Part shown: piece by piece, positions 8,186 through 14,953 of the stretch
Position numbering within the stretch: position 1 is the first letter of the stretch
Layout: each line of letters opens with the position of its first letter
Origin: Cedecea selenatireducens
Lineage (GTDB): Bacteria; Pseudomonadota; Gammaproteobacteria; Enterobacterales; Enterobacteriaceae
NCBI RefSeq assembly: GCF_042138895.1
Contig: NZ_JBHIKW010000003.1
Coordinates: 186,001-250,000 of the forward strand
Reading direction: 5' to 3'
DNA length: 64,000 nt
Position numbers and translations under genes: made by a program
Notes under the pieces: model-generated
The model's database searches: none
What the model saw: the letters and a program-made list of their open reading frames with translations, nothing else
What the model was told of the DNA's origin: nothing

Positions 8186-9298
8186 GTGAGTACCCAGAGC
8201 GAGATGTTTAACAAAGAGATTGCGTGGTCTACCCGTCACATGGTTCGTACCCTTAAGCAGGTTCAGTCGCTGCCAGACTTAAGCCACGTCCGTATCGCCT
8301 GCAACATGCATCTCGACCTGAAAATGATCCCGCTGGTTGAAGGCCTGCTGAAGAAAAATGCCCAGGTCTTCCTCACCACCTGCAACCCAACCACCGTGCA
8401 GGATGACGTTGTCGCTTACCTGGTCGCCGCCGGAGCGGAAGCCTGCGCATGGCGCAATATGAGCGACGCCGACTGGCGCAACTCGTGGGAAAAAGCGATA
8501 GCCTGGCGCCCAACCCACCTGTGCGAAATGGGCGCGGACATCACCACGCTGCTGCATCAACGCGGCGAGTTTGGCGACGTGGTCGCCTGCCTGGAAGCCA
8601 CCGGCTCCGGCGTCAACCGCCTCGCCGATCTTCGCCCCGGCTACCCGATTTTTAACTGGGACGATCTGCCGGTAAAAGAAGGGCTTCACAACCGCCATAT
8701 GGTCGGCCTCACCGCGTGGCAGACCTTCTTCCAGACCACTCACCTTACCCTGCACGAAAAGAAAGTGCTGGTGATTGGCTATGGCCTGGTGGGCCAGGGC
8801 GTTGCCGCCGCCGCCAAAGCCTACGGAGGCCAGGTAATGGTTGCCGAATTAGACCCGGCTCGCCGCCTGCAGGCCGCCTACGACGGCTGGCACGTGGTTG
8901 ATATTCATGACGTGATTGCCACCACCGACGTGGTCGCCACCGCAACCGGCGCGAAAAAAGTCGTCAGCGCAGCGGTACTGGATAACGCCAAAGACGGCGT
9001 GTTCGTGCTAAACGTCGGCCATGTTGCGGAAGAGATCGACTGCGGCTACCTGCAGCAATACCCGACCGAAGAAGTGATGCCGTTTATCAACGCCTACCAG
9101 CTGAACGGCAAGACGCTTTACCTGATGGCGAACGGTTCAATGCTCAACCTGACCGCCGGCTTCGGTGACAGCCTGAACGCCTTCGACGTGACGCTGGCCG
9201 TGATGGCGAGCGGCATCAAACATATTGTGACCGACGGCCAGCACGCTGAAAAAGCGGTGTATCTGCTGCCTCAGTCCGTGTGGGAAAAAGCGCTGTAA
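8186..9298 (+). CDS. S-adenosylhomocysteine hydrolase-like NAD-binding protein
   Basis: A 370-residue protein starting at GTG (8186) behind TAAGGA. The C-terminal half has the SAH-hydrolase Rossmann signature GYGLVGQG (198-205), the NAD-ribose acidic residue in VAELDP (Glu221) and NVGHVAEEID (276-285). The N-terminal half keeps the RIACNMHLDLK and EMGADITTLLH regions. Compared with classical AhcY (about 430-470 residues), the protein ends at LLPQSVWEKAL and so lacks the C-terminal tail with the conserved Lys and Tyr that reach the NAD of the neighbouring subunit. The STQDHAA histidine is replaced (TVQDDVV), and the K-S-K-F-D-N region reads VKEGLHN. Enterobacteria normally detoxify SAH with Pfs/LuxS, so this is probably a paralogue with a different nucleoside-type substrate. 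It is a single gene with its own terminator. Confidence 0.78.
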   Translation: MSTQSEMFNKEIAWSTRHMVRTLKQVQSLPDLSHVRIACNMHLDLKMIPLVEGLLKKNAQVFLTTCNPTTVQDDVVAYLVAAGAEACAWRNMSDADWRNSWEKAIAWRPTHLCEMGADITTLLHQRGEFGDVVACLEATGSGVNRLADLRPGYPIFNWDDLPVKEGLHNRHMVGLTAWQTFFQTTHLTLHEKKVLVIGYGLVGQGVAAAAKAYGGQVMVAELDPARRLQAAYDGWHVVDIHDVIATTDVVATATGAKKVVSAAVLDNAKDGVFVLNVGHVAEEIDCGYLQQYPTEEVMPFINAYQLNGKTLYLMANGSMLNLTAGFGDSLNAFDVTLAVMASGIKHIVTDGQHAEKAVYLLPQSVWEKAL

Positions 9299-9318
9299 GC
9301 TGCCCTCCAACCCTTATC

Positions 9319-9353
9319 AAGTCAGGCCTCTTTCGGGGGCCTGACTTTTTTTT
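9319..9353 (+). terminator. Rho-independent terminator after the SAH-hydrolase-like gene
   Basis: The stem GTCAGGCC (9321-9328) pairs with GGCCTGAC (9338-9345) and is followed by eight T residues. It separates the SAH-hydrolase-like gene from the cytochrome b561 operon. Confidence 0.88.
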
Positions 9354-9421
9354 CATCCTCGCCGAATAAAATCTCCGCCCCGATTGTTTACTCCTTACCA
9401 GACCCTGAAGAAGAGACAATC

Positions 9422-10012
9422 ATGAGCTACCTGCCCACCGAAACCCGGCTGCCCCGCAAGCGCTACGACGCCTTTAGCATGTCCCTGCACTGGGTCACCG
9501 CTTTCTGCGTGATATTCCTGTTCGCCAGCGCTCACATATGGGAAGTCCTTGAGCGAGGCACGCCGCTGCGCAAAGGTCTGCAATCGCTACACATTTCATT
9601 TGGCATCCTGCTGGGTGCGGTGATTTTAGTCCGGCTGGTCTGGCGCATCAGCGCCGCTTTCTCCCCCTCCAGAAAGCTGGAAAAAGTACCGATGCCGGGT
9701 GCGTTTCGCATCGCCGCCCACGCCACGCACGGCGTGCTCTACATCCTGCTGCTGACACAGGCCACGCTTGGCTTCCTGTTCCGCTGGGCGCAGGGCGAGC
9801 CTTTCTGGTTCTTCAACCTCTTTGAAGTCCCGGACGTGTTTAACGTCGATCCGACGCTGCGCCATACCCTGGCAATGCTGCACAACAACGTGGCCTGGGC
9901 GCTGATCCTGCTGGCGGGTGCGCACGCCGCCGCCGCCCTGCTCCACCACTATGTTTTGCGTGACGGCACGCTGCGCCGCATGCTTCCCGCCTGCAAAGGC
10001 AACTCTCGTTAA
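9422..10012 (+). CDS. Cytochrome b561 family protein
   Basis: A 196-residue inner-membrane di-haem cytochrome with four predicted transmembrane segments (about residues 22-40, 55-75, 100-120 and 155-178). Each segment carries or borders a histidine (SLHWV, LHISFG, HATHGVLY, LLAGAHAAAALLHH) that could ligate haem b. Members of the CybB/YodB group oxidise quinol or reduce superoxide at the membrane. It is the first gene of a four-gene set: the secreted TPR protein starts 16 bp later, then a sigma factor and its anti-sigma overlap. The co-transcription suggests that the sigma factor governs a membrane redox or envelope stress response. Confidence 0.87.
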   Translation: MSYLPTETRLPRKRYDAFSMSLHWVTAFCVIFLFASAHIWEVLERGTPLRKGLQSLHISFGILLGAVILVRLVWRISAAFSPSRKLEKVPMPGAFRIAAHATHGVLYILLLTQATLGFLFRWAQGEPFWFFNLFEVPDVFNVDPTLRHTLAMLHNNVAWALILLAGAHAAAALLHHYVLRDGTLRRMLPACKGNSR

Positions 10013-10028
10013 CCTACAGGACGACACC

Positions 10029-10565
10029 ATGAACATGCCTTCAAGCCGTAAACTGCTGCCTTTGCTGTGCCTGGTTGCCAGCGGGCTTTTCTACTCCGCC
10101 GCCGCCAGCGCCATGGGCGACGATGATTCCAAAACGCCGGACTGCCCGAAAGGCCAGGTGTATGACAGCAAAAACAAAACTTGTACCGTGGAAAAGAGCA
10201 GTATGTTAAGCGACGGCGATAAGACGCAGTACGCTTATCATCTGGCAAAATCTGGCCGTTATCAGGATGCGTTAAACCTGCTGGATACCCTGCAGCAGCC
10301 CAACACGCGTGAAGCCTGGAACTACCGCGGCTACGCCACAAGAAAACTGGGGCGCACCGACGAAGGGATCGGCTATTATCAGCGTTCTATCGCCCTGGAT
10401 CCGCACTACGCCAAAGTGCGTGAGTACCTCGGCGAAGCCTGGATGATTAAAGGGCGCCCGGACCTGGCGAAGGCCCAACTGGCCACCATTAAAACGCTCT
10501 GCGGAACCGGCTGCGAGGAGTATCGCGATTTGAAAGCCGCCATTGACGGGCACCCGGAGTCCTAA
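10029..10565 (+). CDS. Secreted tetratricopeptide-repeat protein
   Basis: A 178-residue protein whose ATG at 10029 gives a signal peptide with predicted cleavage after AAASA (residue about 28). The mature part begins with a short cysteine-containing segment (DCPKGQVYDSKNKTC), followed by two to three TPR-like helix pairs (about residues 60-140; YRGYATRKLGRTDEGIGYYQRSIALDP is split across one), and ends with a Cys-x3-Cys pair (CGTGC). It is probably periplasmic and mediates protein contacts. It sits between cytochrome b561 and the sigma factor, and its last 23 bp overlap the proposed sigma-factor start. No specific function is recognised. Confidence 0.8.
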   Translation: MNMPSSRKLLPLLCLVASGLFYSAAASAMGDDDSKTPDCPKGQVYDSKNKTCTVEKSSMLSDGDKTQYAYHLAKSGRYQDALNLLDTLQQPNTREAWNYRGYATRKLGRTDEGIGYYQRSIALDPHYAKVREYLGEAWMIKGRPDLAKAQLATIKTLCGTGCEEYRDLKAAIDGHPES

Positions 10566-11091
10566 GTTTGAGGACGTAAAAATCACCGTCAACGAAGTTC
10601 GTTTACAGCTGGGACAGCACCTTGCCCGCCTCTGGCGCTACGGCATGGTGCTGTCCCGCAATCGCGATGTGGCTGAAGATTTGGTTCAGTCCACCTGCGT
10701 GCGCGCTCTGGAGCGCTGCAGTCAATTTCAGTCCGGCACCCGCATCGACCGCTGGCTGTTTGCGATTTTGTACTCTATCTGGATCAATGAAATTCGCGCC
10801 CTGCGTGTTCGCCAGGGCCAGGGCTTTGTCGACAGCGACGAACTGAGTCAGCTTGCGGACAGCGAAAGCACCGAAGACAAACATCAGTACCACGCGCTGC
10901 TGCTGCAGGTCAGCGAGCTTCCCGAAGCGCAGCGCAACACCGTGTTTTTGGTTTATGTCGAAGGTTTCACCTATCAGGAAGCGGCCGACACGCTGGCCAT
11001 TCCCATTGGCACCGTGATGAGCCGCCTGGCCGCCGCACGCCTGACGCTCGCCAAACACCTGATGCCGACGATGAAGAAGGAGCTCAAATGA
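10543..11091 (+). CDS. ECF-type RNA polymerase sigma factor
   Basis: A 182-residue sigma-70-family protein with only region 2 (about 25-90; WRYGMVLSRNRDVAEDLVQ, then the helix reading RIDRWLFAILYSIW) and region 4 (about 118-175; LPEAQRNTVFLVYVEGFTYQEAA, with an HTH ending in GTVMSRLAAARLTL). This is the extracytoplasmic-function layout. The start is unclear: in frame there is a TTG at 10543, inside the end of the TPR gene, and no ATG until residue 35, which would cut into region 2. The coding frame is therefore coupled to the upstream gene. The stop overlaps the anti-sigma start by ATGA (11088-11091). Confidence 0.85.
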   Translation: MTGTRSPKFEDVKITVNEVRLQLGQHLARLWRYGMVLSRNRDVAEDLVQSTCVRALERCSQFQSGTRIDRWLFAILYSIWINEIRALRVRQGQGFVDSDELSQLADSESTEDKHQYHALLLQVSELPEAQRNTVFLVYVEGFTYQEAADTLAIPIGTVMSRLAAARLTLAKHLMPTMKKELK

Positions 11092-11885
11092 CGCGTCAAT
11101 CCTTCTCCGCTCCGTGGAGCGATGAGGCTATCGTGGCCTGGCTGGACGGTGAGATGCGCGATGACGAACGCCGCGCCTTTGACCAACAGCTTAATGACGA
11201 TGCCGATCTGGCCGCTCGTGTTGAACGATTAATGCAAAGTAACCAGCCCTGGGAACAGGCTTTTGCGCCTCTGCTGGAGGAAGCGCCGGTCAGCCGCATG
11301 GAGCAAAAGTTGAATGTCCTGCTTCATCAGCCGGTGAACGTGAAGCCGCAGGCGAAAGGCGTCAGCCGCCGCAGCCTGATAGCCGCTTCGCTGAGTTTTC
11401 TCGCCGTCGGAGTGCTGGCCGGGCGCTTTATTCGCCCTGGTGAACAAAAGCTCAGCGGCGAGCCGGAAATTCGCGACCTCATTGCGCAGTACATGTCGCT
11501 CTACAGCGCCGAAACGCTGGCCGACATCAACGTCACGCCCCAAGGTCTGCAAAGCGGCCTGAACCGTATGCAGCAGGATATCGGCCTGACGCTCACTCAG
11601 GCGGCCGTTGAGATCCCTGAAGCAGAGCTAAAAAGCGTGAGAATGCTGCGTTACGACAGCACCTCCATCGCGCAGATGGCTTATCTGCACGCCAGCTTTG
11701 GGCCGATGGCGCTGTGCATTTCCCGCAGCAAAACGAGCGACAGTACAGCGCTGAAGCATGAAGTCCGCCGCGGGCTAAACCTGGTCTGGTGGCGCAGCAA
11801 GGGGTATGAATATGTGCTGACAGGCCGTAATCCGCAGCAGGATTTACAGCAAAGCGGGAAGCTGCTGCAACAGCGGCTCGTGTGA
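11088..11885 (+). CDS. Membrane anti-sigma factor
   Basis: A 265-residue protein overlapping the sigma gene by 4 bp. The N-terminal about 70 residues form an anti-sigma domain-like helical region (SDEAIVAWLDGEMRDDERR, typical of zinc-finger-like anti-sigmas but lacking the HxxxCxxC pattern). One transmembrane segment at about 92-110 (RRSLIAASLSFLAVGVLAG) follows, and the C-terminal about 150 residues would be periplasmic. It would hold the sigma factor at the inner membrane until a signal arrives. A RsiW/ChrR-like mechanism is inferred from the architecture only. The gene ends 11 bp from the convergent uxuR stop. Confidence 0.82.
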   Translation: MTRQSFSAPWSDEAIVAWLDGEMRDDERRAFDQQLNDDADLAARVERLMQSNQPWEQAFAPLLEEAPVSRMEQKLNVLLHQPVNVKPQAKGVSRRSLIAASLSFLAVGVLAGRFIRPGEQKLSGEPEIRDLIAQYMSLYSAETLADINVTPQGLQSGLNRMQQDIGLTLTQAAVEIPEAELKSVRMLRYDSTSIAQMAYLHASFGPMALCISRSKTSDSTALKHEVRRGLNLVWWRSKGYEYVLTGRNPQQDLQQSGKLLQQRLV

Positions 11886-11896
11886 AGCTGGCGGGG

Positions 11897-12673
11897 TTAA
11901 CGCCCAGGCTCGTTCAGCGGCCAGGATTCAAAAAGGTAGCCGTCAAAATTAATATCGTCGATATCGGACAGCTCCAGCAGCCGATTTTTGACGTTTTCCA
12001 GATGCTGCCACATCGCATGTTTCGCGGCTTTGGCGTCTTTCTTGATCAGCGCCGCAAGGATTTGTTTATGGTCGGCAAGCCACTCCTGCCGATAGTGGTT
12101 GTTCTCCAGATGGCTGTGCAGCTGGATCCACATCGGGTTATTTTCACGCCACTGCCAGGATTGTTTGAACAATTCCACCAGCATGCTGTTGTGGGTGGCC
12201 TCGGCCACGGCAAGGTGGAACTGCCTGTCGCCGCTTTCGTTCCCGCCGGAAACCAGCTCCTGCTCTTGTATCTGCAATGCCTGGCGCATTTTCAGGATAT
12301 CTTCCCGGGTCGCCTGCTGAGCGGCGAACTCGGCGATATTGCTTTCCAGCAGCTGGCGCGCCTGCAGTAGCTCGAACGGCCCGGCATCGTTGCACTGGCT
12401 CACCGGCGCGTTAACCGTCTGATGGGGCATAGCAACGACAAATATGCCAGCGCCGCGACGCACTTCCACCAACCCTTCAATCTCCAGCATGATCAGCGCT
12501 TCGCGCACTACGGTGCGGCTAACCGCCAGCAACGCCGCGATTTCACGCTCCGGCGGAAGACGGTCCCCCAGGGCATACTGCTGCCGCGCAATCATGTCTC
12601 GCAGCATCACGCCAACTTCCTGATAAGGCCGCTGCGGCTGCGCGGAAGGTTTGTCCTGGATTTGCTGTTTCAT
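11897..12673 (-). CDS. uxuR: UxuR, GntR/FadR-family repressor of glucuronate and fructuronate genes
   Basis: A 258-residue regulator with a winged helix-turn-helix (about 15-80; LPPEREIAALLAVSRTVVRE) and an FCD effector domain (about 100-235) that senses fructuronate-type hexuronate intermediates in E. coli UxuR. It is a paralogue of ExuR, also in this window; they share the FELLQARQL.ESNIAEFAA block. It lies 74 bp downstream of uxuA on the same strand with a UxuR-like palindrome in between, so it can be both co-transcribed and autoregulated. uxuB, which separates these two genes in E. coli, is missing here. Confidence 0.9.
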   Translation of the reverse strand: MKQQIQDKPSAQPQRPYQEVGVMLRDMIARQQYALGDRLPPEREIAALLAVSRTVVREALIMLEIEGLVEVRRGAGIFVVAMPHQTVNAPVSQCNDAGPFELLQARQLLESNIAEFAAQQATREDILKMRQALQIQEQELVSGGNESGDRQFHLAVAEATHNSMLVELFKQSWQWRENNPMWIQLHSHLENNHYRQEWLADHKQILAALIKKDAKAAKHAMWQHLENVKNRLLELSDIDDINFDGYLFESWPLNEPGR

Positions 12674-12716
12674 CTTTACTCACGGCAGGTAGGGAATGAG
12701 CCGGACTATAGCATAA

Positions 12717-12728
12717 CTGGTTGACCCA
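12717..12728. promoter_or_regulatory. Probable UxuR/ExuR operator upstream of uxuR
   Basis: The sequence CTGGTTGACCCA differs at its two flanking positions from the TTGGTTGACCAA palindrome found upstream of uxuA. It lies in the 74-bp uxuA-uxuR gap, where it could mediate autoregulation. Confidence 0.5.
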
Positions 12729-12747
12729 TTCCCTGGCCCGGCGAGTG

Positions 12748-13932
12748 CTATTTACCAAAGAACGCGCGCTGAATCGCCATCTCAACGCCGCGCACTTCCG
12801 CCAGCCCTTTCAGGCGACCAATCGCGGAATAGCCTGGATTCACCTTTTTATTCAGGTCATCCAGCATTTGATGGCCGTGATCCGGGCGCATAGGAATCAG
12901 CTCGCGCTGCCCGTTCGCCTCGCGACGCTGCTCTTCCTCGACGATCGCTTTCACCACTTCATACATATCCACATCGCCATAGAGGTGCGCGGCTTCATGG
13001 AACGTCTTCGGATTATCTTCCCGCAGCGTCGAGCGCAGGTGCGTGAAGTAGATTCGAGGCCCAAAGCGTTTAATCATCCCGACCAGATCGTTATCTTCCC
13101 GCACGCCGTAGGAGCCGGTGCACATCGTAAAGCCGTTTGCCGGGCTGTTGACCGCATCCACCATCCACTGCATATCCTCCACGGTAGAAACAATGCGCGG
13201 CAGGCCAAGGATTGGGCGCGGAGGATCGTCCGGGTGCACCGCCATTTTAATTCCCATCTGCTCGGCGACAGGGATGATGGCCTCAAGGAAGTACGCAAAG
13301 TTTTCGCGCAGCTTCGCTTTGTCGATGTGTTTGTAGGTGTCCAACTGGGCGCGGAACTGGTCGAGCGTGTAGCCTTCTTCCGCCCCGGGCAGGCCAGCGA
13401 TGATGTTGCGGGTCAGCCGCGCCTTCTCGTCATCACGCATTTCCGCGAAGCGACGGTTTGCCTGCTCGATTTCTTCCGCGCTGTAATCGGCCTCTGCCCC
13501 TTTGCGCTTCAGAATATGCAGCTCAAAAGCGGCGAACTCGATTTGGTCAAAGCGCAGCGCTTTAGAACCATCCGGTAGCGGGTATTCAAGGTCGGTTCGC
13601 GTCCAGTCCAGCACCGGCATAAAGTTGTAACACACGGTGTAGATGCCGCATTCAGCCAGATTGCGCAGGCTTTGGCGGTAATTCTCTATCCATAAATCAT
13701 ATTGCCCACGGTGGGTTTTGATCTCTTCATGGATAGGTACGCTTTCCACCACCGACCAGACCAGCCCGGCAGCCTCCACCACGGCTTTACGTTTCTGTAT
13801 CTCTTCGACCGGCCAGACTTCACCGTTGGGAATGTGGTGCAGCGCGGTGACGATGCCCGTCGCCCCCGCCTGCCGGGCATCGGCCAGAGTGACCGGATCG
13901 TTTGGACCATACCAGCGCCAGGTTTGCTTCAT
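12748..13932 (-). CDS. uxuA: Mannonate dehydratase UxuA
   Basis: A 394-residue cytosolic enzyme that dehydrates D-mannonate to 2-keto-3-deoxygluconate in the glucuronate branch of hexuronate breakdown. The full-length family pattern is present: the N-terminal WRWYGPNDPVTLADARQAGA, the metal-ligand region PDDPPRP and the C-terminal MRPDHGHQMLDDL that holds active-site His residues. The start is ATG at 13932 behind AAGGGG. Its substrate is made by a fructuronate reductase (UxuB) not found in this window. It is read away from two strong palindromic operators and towards uxuR. Confidence 0.95.
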   Translation of the reverse strand: MKQTWRWYGPNDPVTLADARQAGATGIVTALHHIPNGEVWPVEEIQKRKAVVEAAGLVWSVVESVPIHEEIKTHRGQYDLWIENYRQSLRNLAECGIYTVCYNFMPVLDWTRTDLEYPLPDGSKALRFDQIEFAAFELHILKRKGAEADYSAEEIEQANRRFAEMRDDEKARLTRNIIAGLPGAEEGYTLDQFRAQLDTYKHIDKAKLRENFAYFLEAIIPVAEQMGIKMAVHPDDPPRPILGLPRIVSTVEDMQWMVDAVNSPANGFTMCTGSYGVREDNDLVGMIKRFGPRIYFTHLRSTLREDNPKTFHEAAHLYGDVDMYEVVKAIVEEEQRREANGQRELIPMRPDHGHQMLDDLNKKVNPGYSAIGRLKGLAEVRGVEMAIQRAFFGK

Positions 13933-13953
13933 GATATCCCCTTACAGCTCAAA

Positions 13954-13965
13954 TTGGTTGACCAA
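13954..13965. promoter_or_regulatory. UxuR/ExuR operator upstream of uxuA (proximal)
   Basis: The sequence TTGGTTGACCAA, an almost perfect palindrome of the TTGGTNNACCAA type bound by UxuR and ExuR, begins 22 bp upstream of the uxuA start codon. Confidence 0.75.
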
Positions 13966-14055
13966 TAAATATTTTTGATTAAGCGCCGTTATTTATGCGC
14001 CAGATGGCATCTAAGTTCAGCCAATTTGAGTGGTGTGTCAATCTACACGCGACAA

Positions 14056-14067
14056 TTGGTTAACCAA
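14056..14067. promoter_or_regulatory. UxuR/ExuR operator upstream of uxuA (distal)
   Basis: The perfect palindrome TTGGTTAACCAA is set about 102 bp (centre to centre) from the proximal copy. Two operators at this spacing would allow looping repression of uxuA. Confidence 0.75.
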
Positions 14068-14135
14068 AATCACAATTTAACACACAGCATTGCGAGGGTA
14101 TGGGCAAAAGCTATAGGACATCTCTAAACTGCAGG

Positions 14136-14166
14136 CACAAAAAAACCCGCCGTAGCGGGTTTTTTT
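14136..14166. terminator. Terminator downstream of the cold-shock gene
   Basis: The stem AAAAACCCGC (14141-14150) and GCGGGTTTTT (14155-14164) with a CGTA loop is flanked by A-runs and T-runs on both sides. It ends the minus-strand cold-shock gene and may also work in the other direction. Confidence 0.85.
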
Positions 14167-14189
14167 CACTTCTGAAACGTCAGGCTGAA

Positions 14190-14402
14190 TTACAGCGCAA
14201 CAACGTTAGCAGCAGCTGGGCCTTTAGCGCCGTTCTCGATAGAGAACTCAACTTTCTGACCTTCGTCGAGGGTTTTGAAGTTATCGCTCTGGATTGCAGA
14301 GAAGTGTACGAATACATCTTTGCTGCCATCGGTAGGAGAGATGAAGCCGAAACCTTTCTCAGCGTTGAACCATTTTACCAAACCAGTCATTTTGTTAGAC
14401 AT
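14190..14402 (-). CDS. CspA-family cold-shock protein (CspB/CspG-like)
   Basis: A 70-residue single cold-shock domain with both RNA-binding motifs intact (KGFGFI and VFVHFSAI). It binds single-stranded RNA and acts as an RNA chaperone. The start chosen at 14402 gives the conserved MSNKMTGLVKWF N-terminus and lies just after an AAGGTAAT ribosome site; an upstream in-frame ATG at 14432 only adds an unconserved leader. Sequence details (NKMTGLVKWFNAEKGFGF, the FSIENGAKGPAAANV tail) are closest to CspB/CspG of E. coli. A cold-box leader upstream supports cold induction. Confidence 0.95.
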   Translation of the reverse strand: MSNKMTGLVKWFNAEKGFGFISPTDGSKDVFVHFSAIQSDNFKTLDEGQKVEFSIENGAKGPAAANVVAL

Positions 14403-14582
14403 AGATATTACCTTTTCGTTTTCTTGAGCCACTAAACGCGGCGAACATGGTCTGTTCAGCAGAGTTGGACTTATTCGGGCACTTAGGAGGAGACTCGAGA
14501 AGAAGGGATATCTAAGATAGCGCTTGAACTGAGGACTGCTTTACTAAAACTGCTTTCATAAGGTCTGTGTTCCAAACCGGGT
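14403..14582 (-). promoter_or_regulatory. Long 5' leader with cold box of the cold-shock gene
   Basis: About 175 bases upstream of the start codon, read on the minus strand, the leader opens with a stretch containing GGTTTG, ACAGACC, AAAGCAGT and TAGTAA in order. This matches the cold-box region at the 5' end of E. coli cspA and related mRNAs. The leader length is also close to the about 160 nt known for cspA. Such leaders refold at low temperature to allow translation. The exact transcription start near 14575-14580 is inferred from this match. Confidence 0.75.
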
Positions 14583-14645
14583 GCTAATCTCTCACGTCCG
14601 AAGTGATTTAGCAAGGGTTAAGAATAAATAAAAAAAATTCTCATT

Positions 14646-14905
14646 TAAGGAGACGATTTAAGCCGGAACCGTGCCTCGCTTCTTATTTTTACCCTCACCC
14701 TCTCCCTGGAAGGGAGAGGGAATAAATATTGTTTCCCGTAACTTTTGTTTTCTCCCTCGCCCCTTTGGGGAGAGGGCTGGGGTGAGGGGAAGATTTGTTC
14801 CCGGCTCTCATCGCCCCCGGTTACGACCCCGACTGTTTGGGTGATAGCCGGTGGGTTTACCGCTTTAGCGGCGATGAGCTCGCCGGGCGCCGGGGCTGTT
14901 ACGGG
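14646..14905. repeat. Partial copy of the palindromic repeat island, interrupted by a REP-like pair
   Basis: Three blocks match the large structured repeat at about 29.8-30.1 kb, in the same order: a block around GATTTAAGCCGGAACCGTG (from 14648), a block starting TTGTTCCCGGCTC (from about 14806), and a nearly identical block of about 70 bases from about 14835, ending near 14902. Compared with the other copy, the first spacer holds a REP-like inverted pair (14692-14790) and the second spacer lacks about 66 bases. No protein is encoded. The rest of the 550-bp gap to curA holds the cold-shock leader and short flanks. Confidence 0.75.
14692..14790. repeat. REP-like CCCTCACCC/CCCTCTCCC inverted pair (copy A)
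   Basis: Two short palindromes (CCCTCTCCCTGGAAGGGAGAGG and CTCGCCCCTTTGGGGAGAG, each split here at loops) are bounded outside by ACCCTCACCC on the left and GGGTGAGGGG on the right. This head-to-head arrangement is like a BIME. Similar units occur at 29459, 37254, 40299 and 52733. Confidence 0.75.
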
Positions 14906-14953
14906 GCTAAAGATATATCCCGACACTCAATATACTGACGATGAGCCTAAACC

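Noticed and set aside
11882..12370. 162-codon frame overlapping uxuR on the plus strand
   Set aside because: Antisense to a complete FCD-domain regulator; starts at the anti-sigma stop without a convincing ribosome site.
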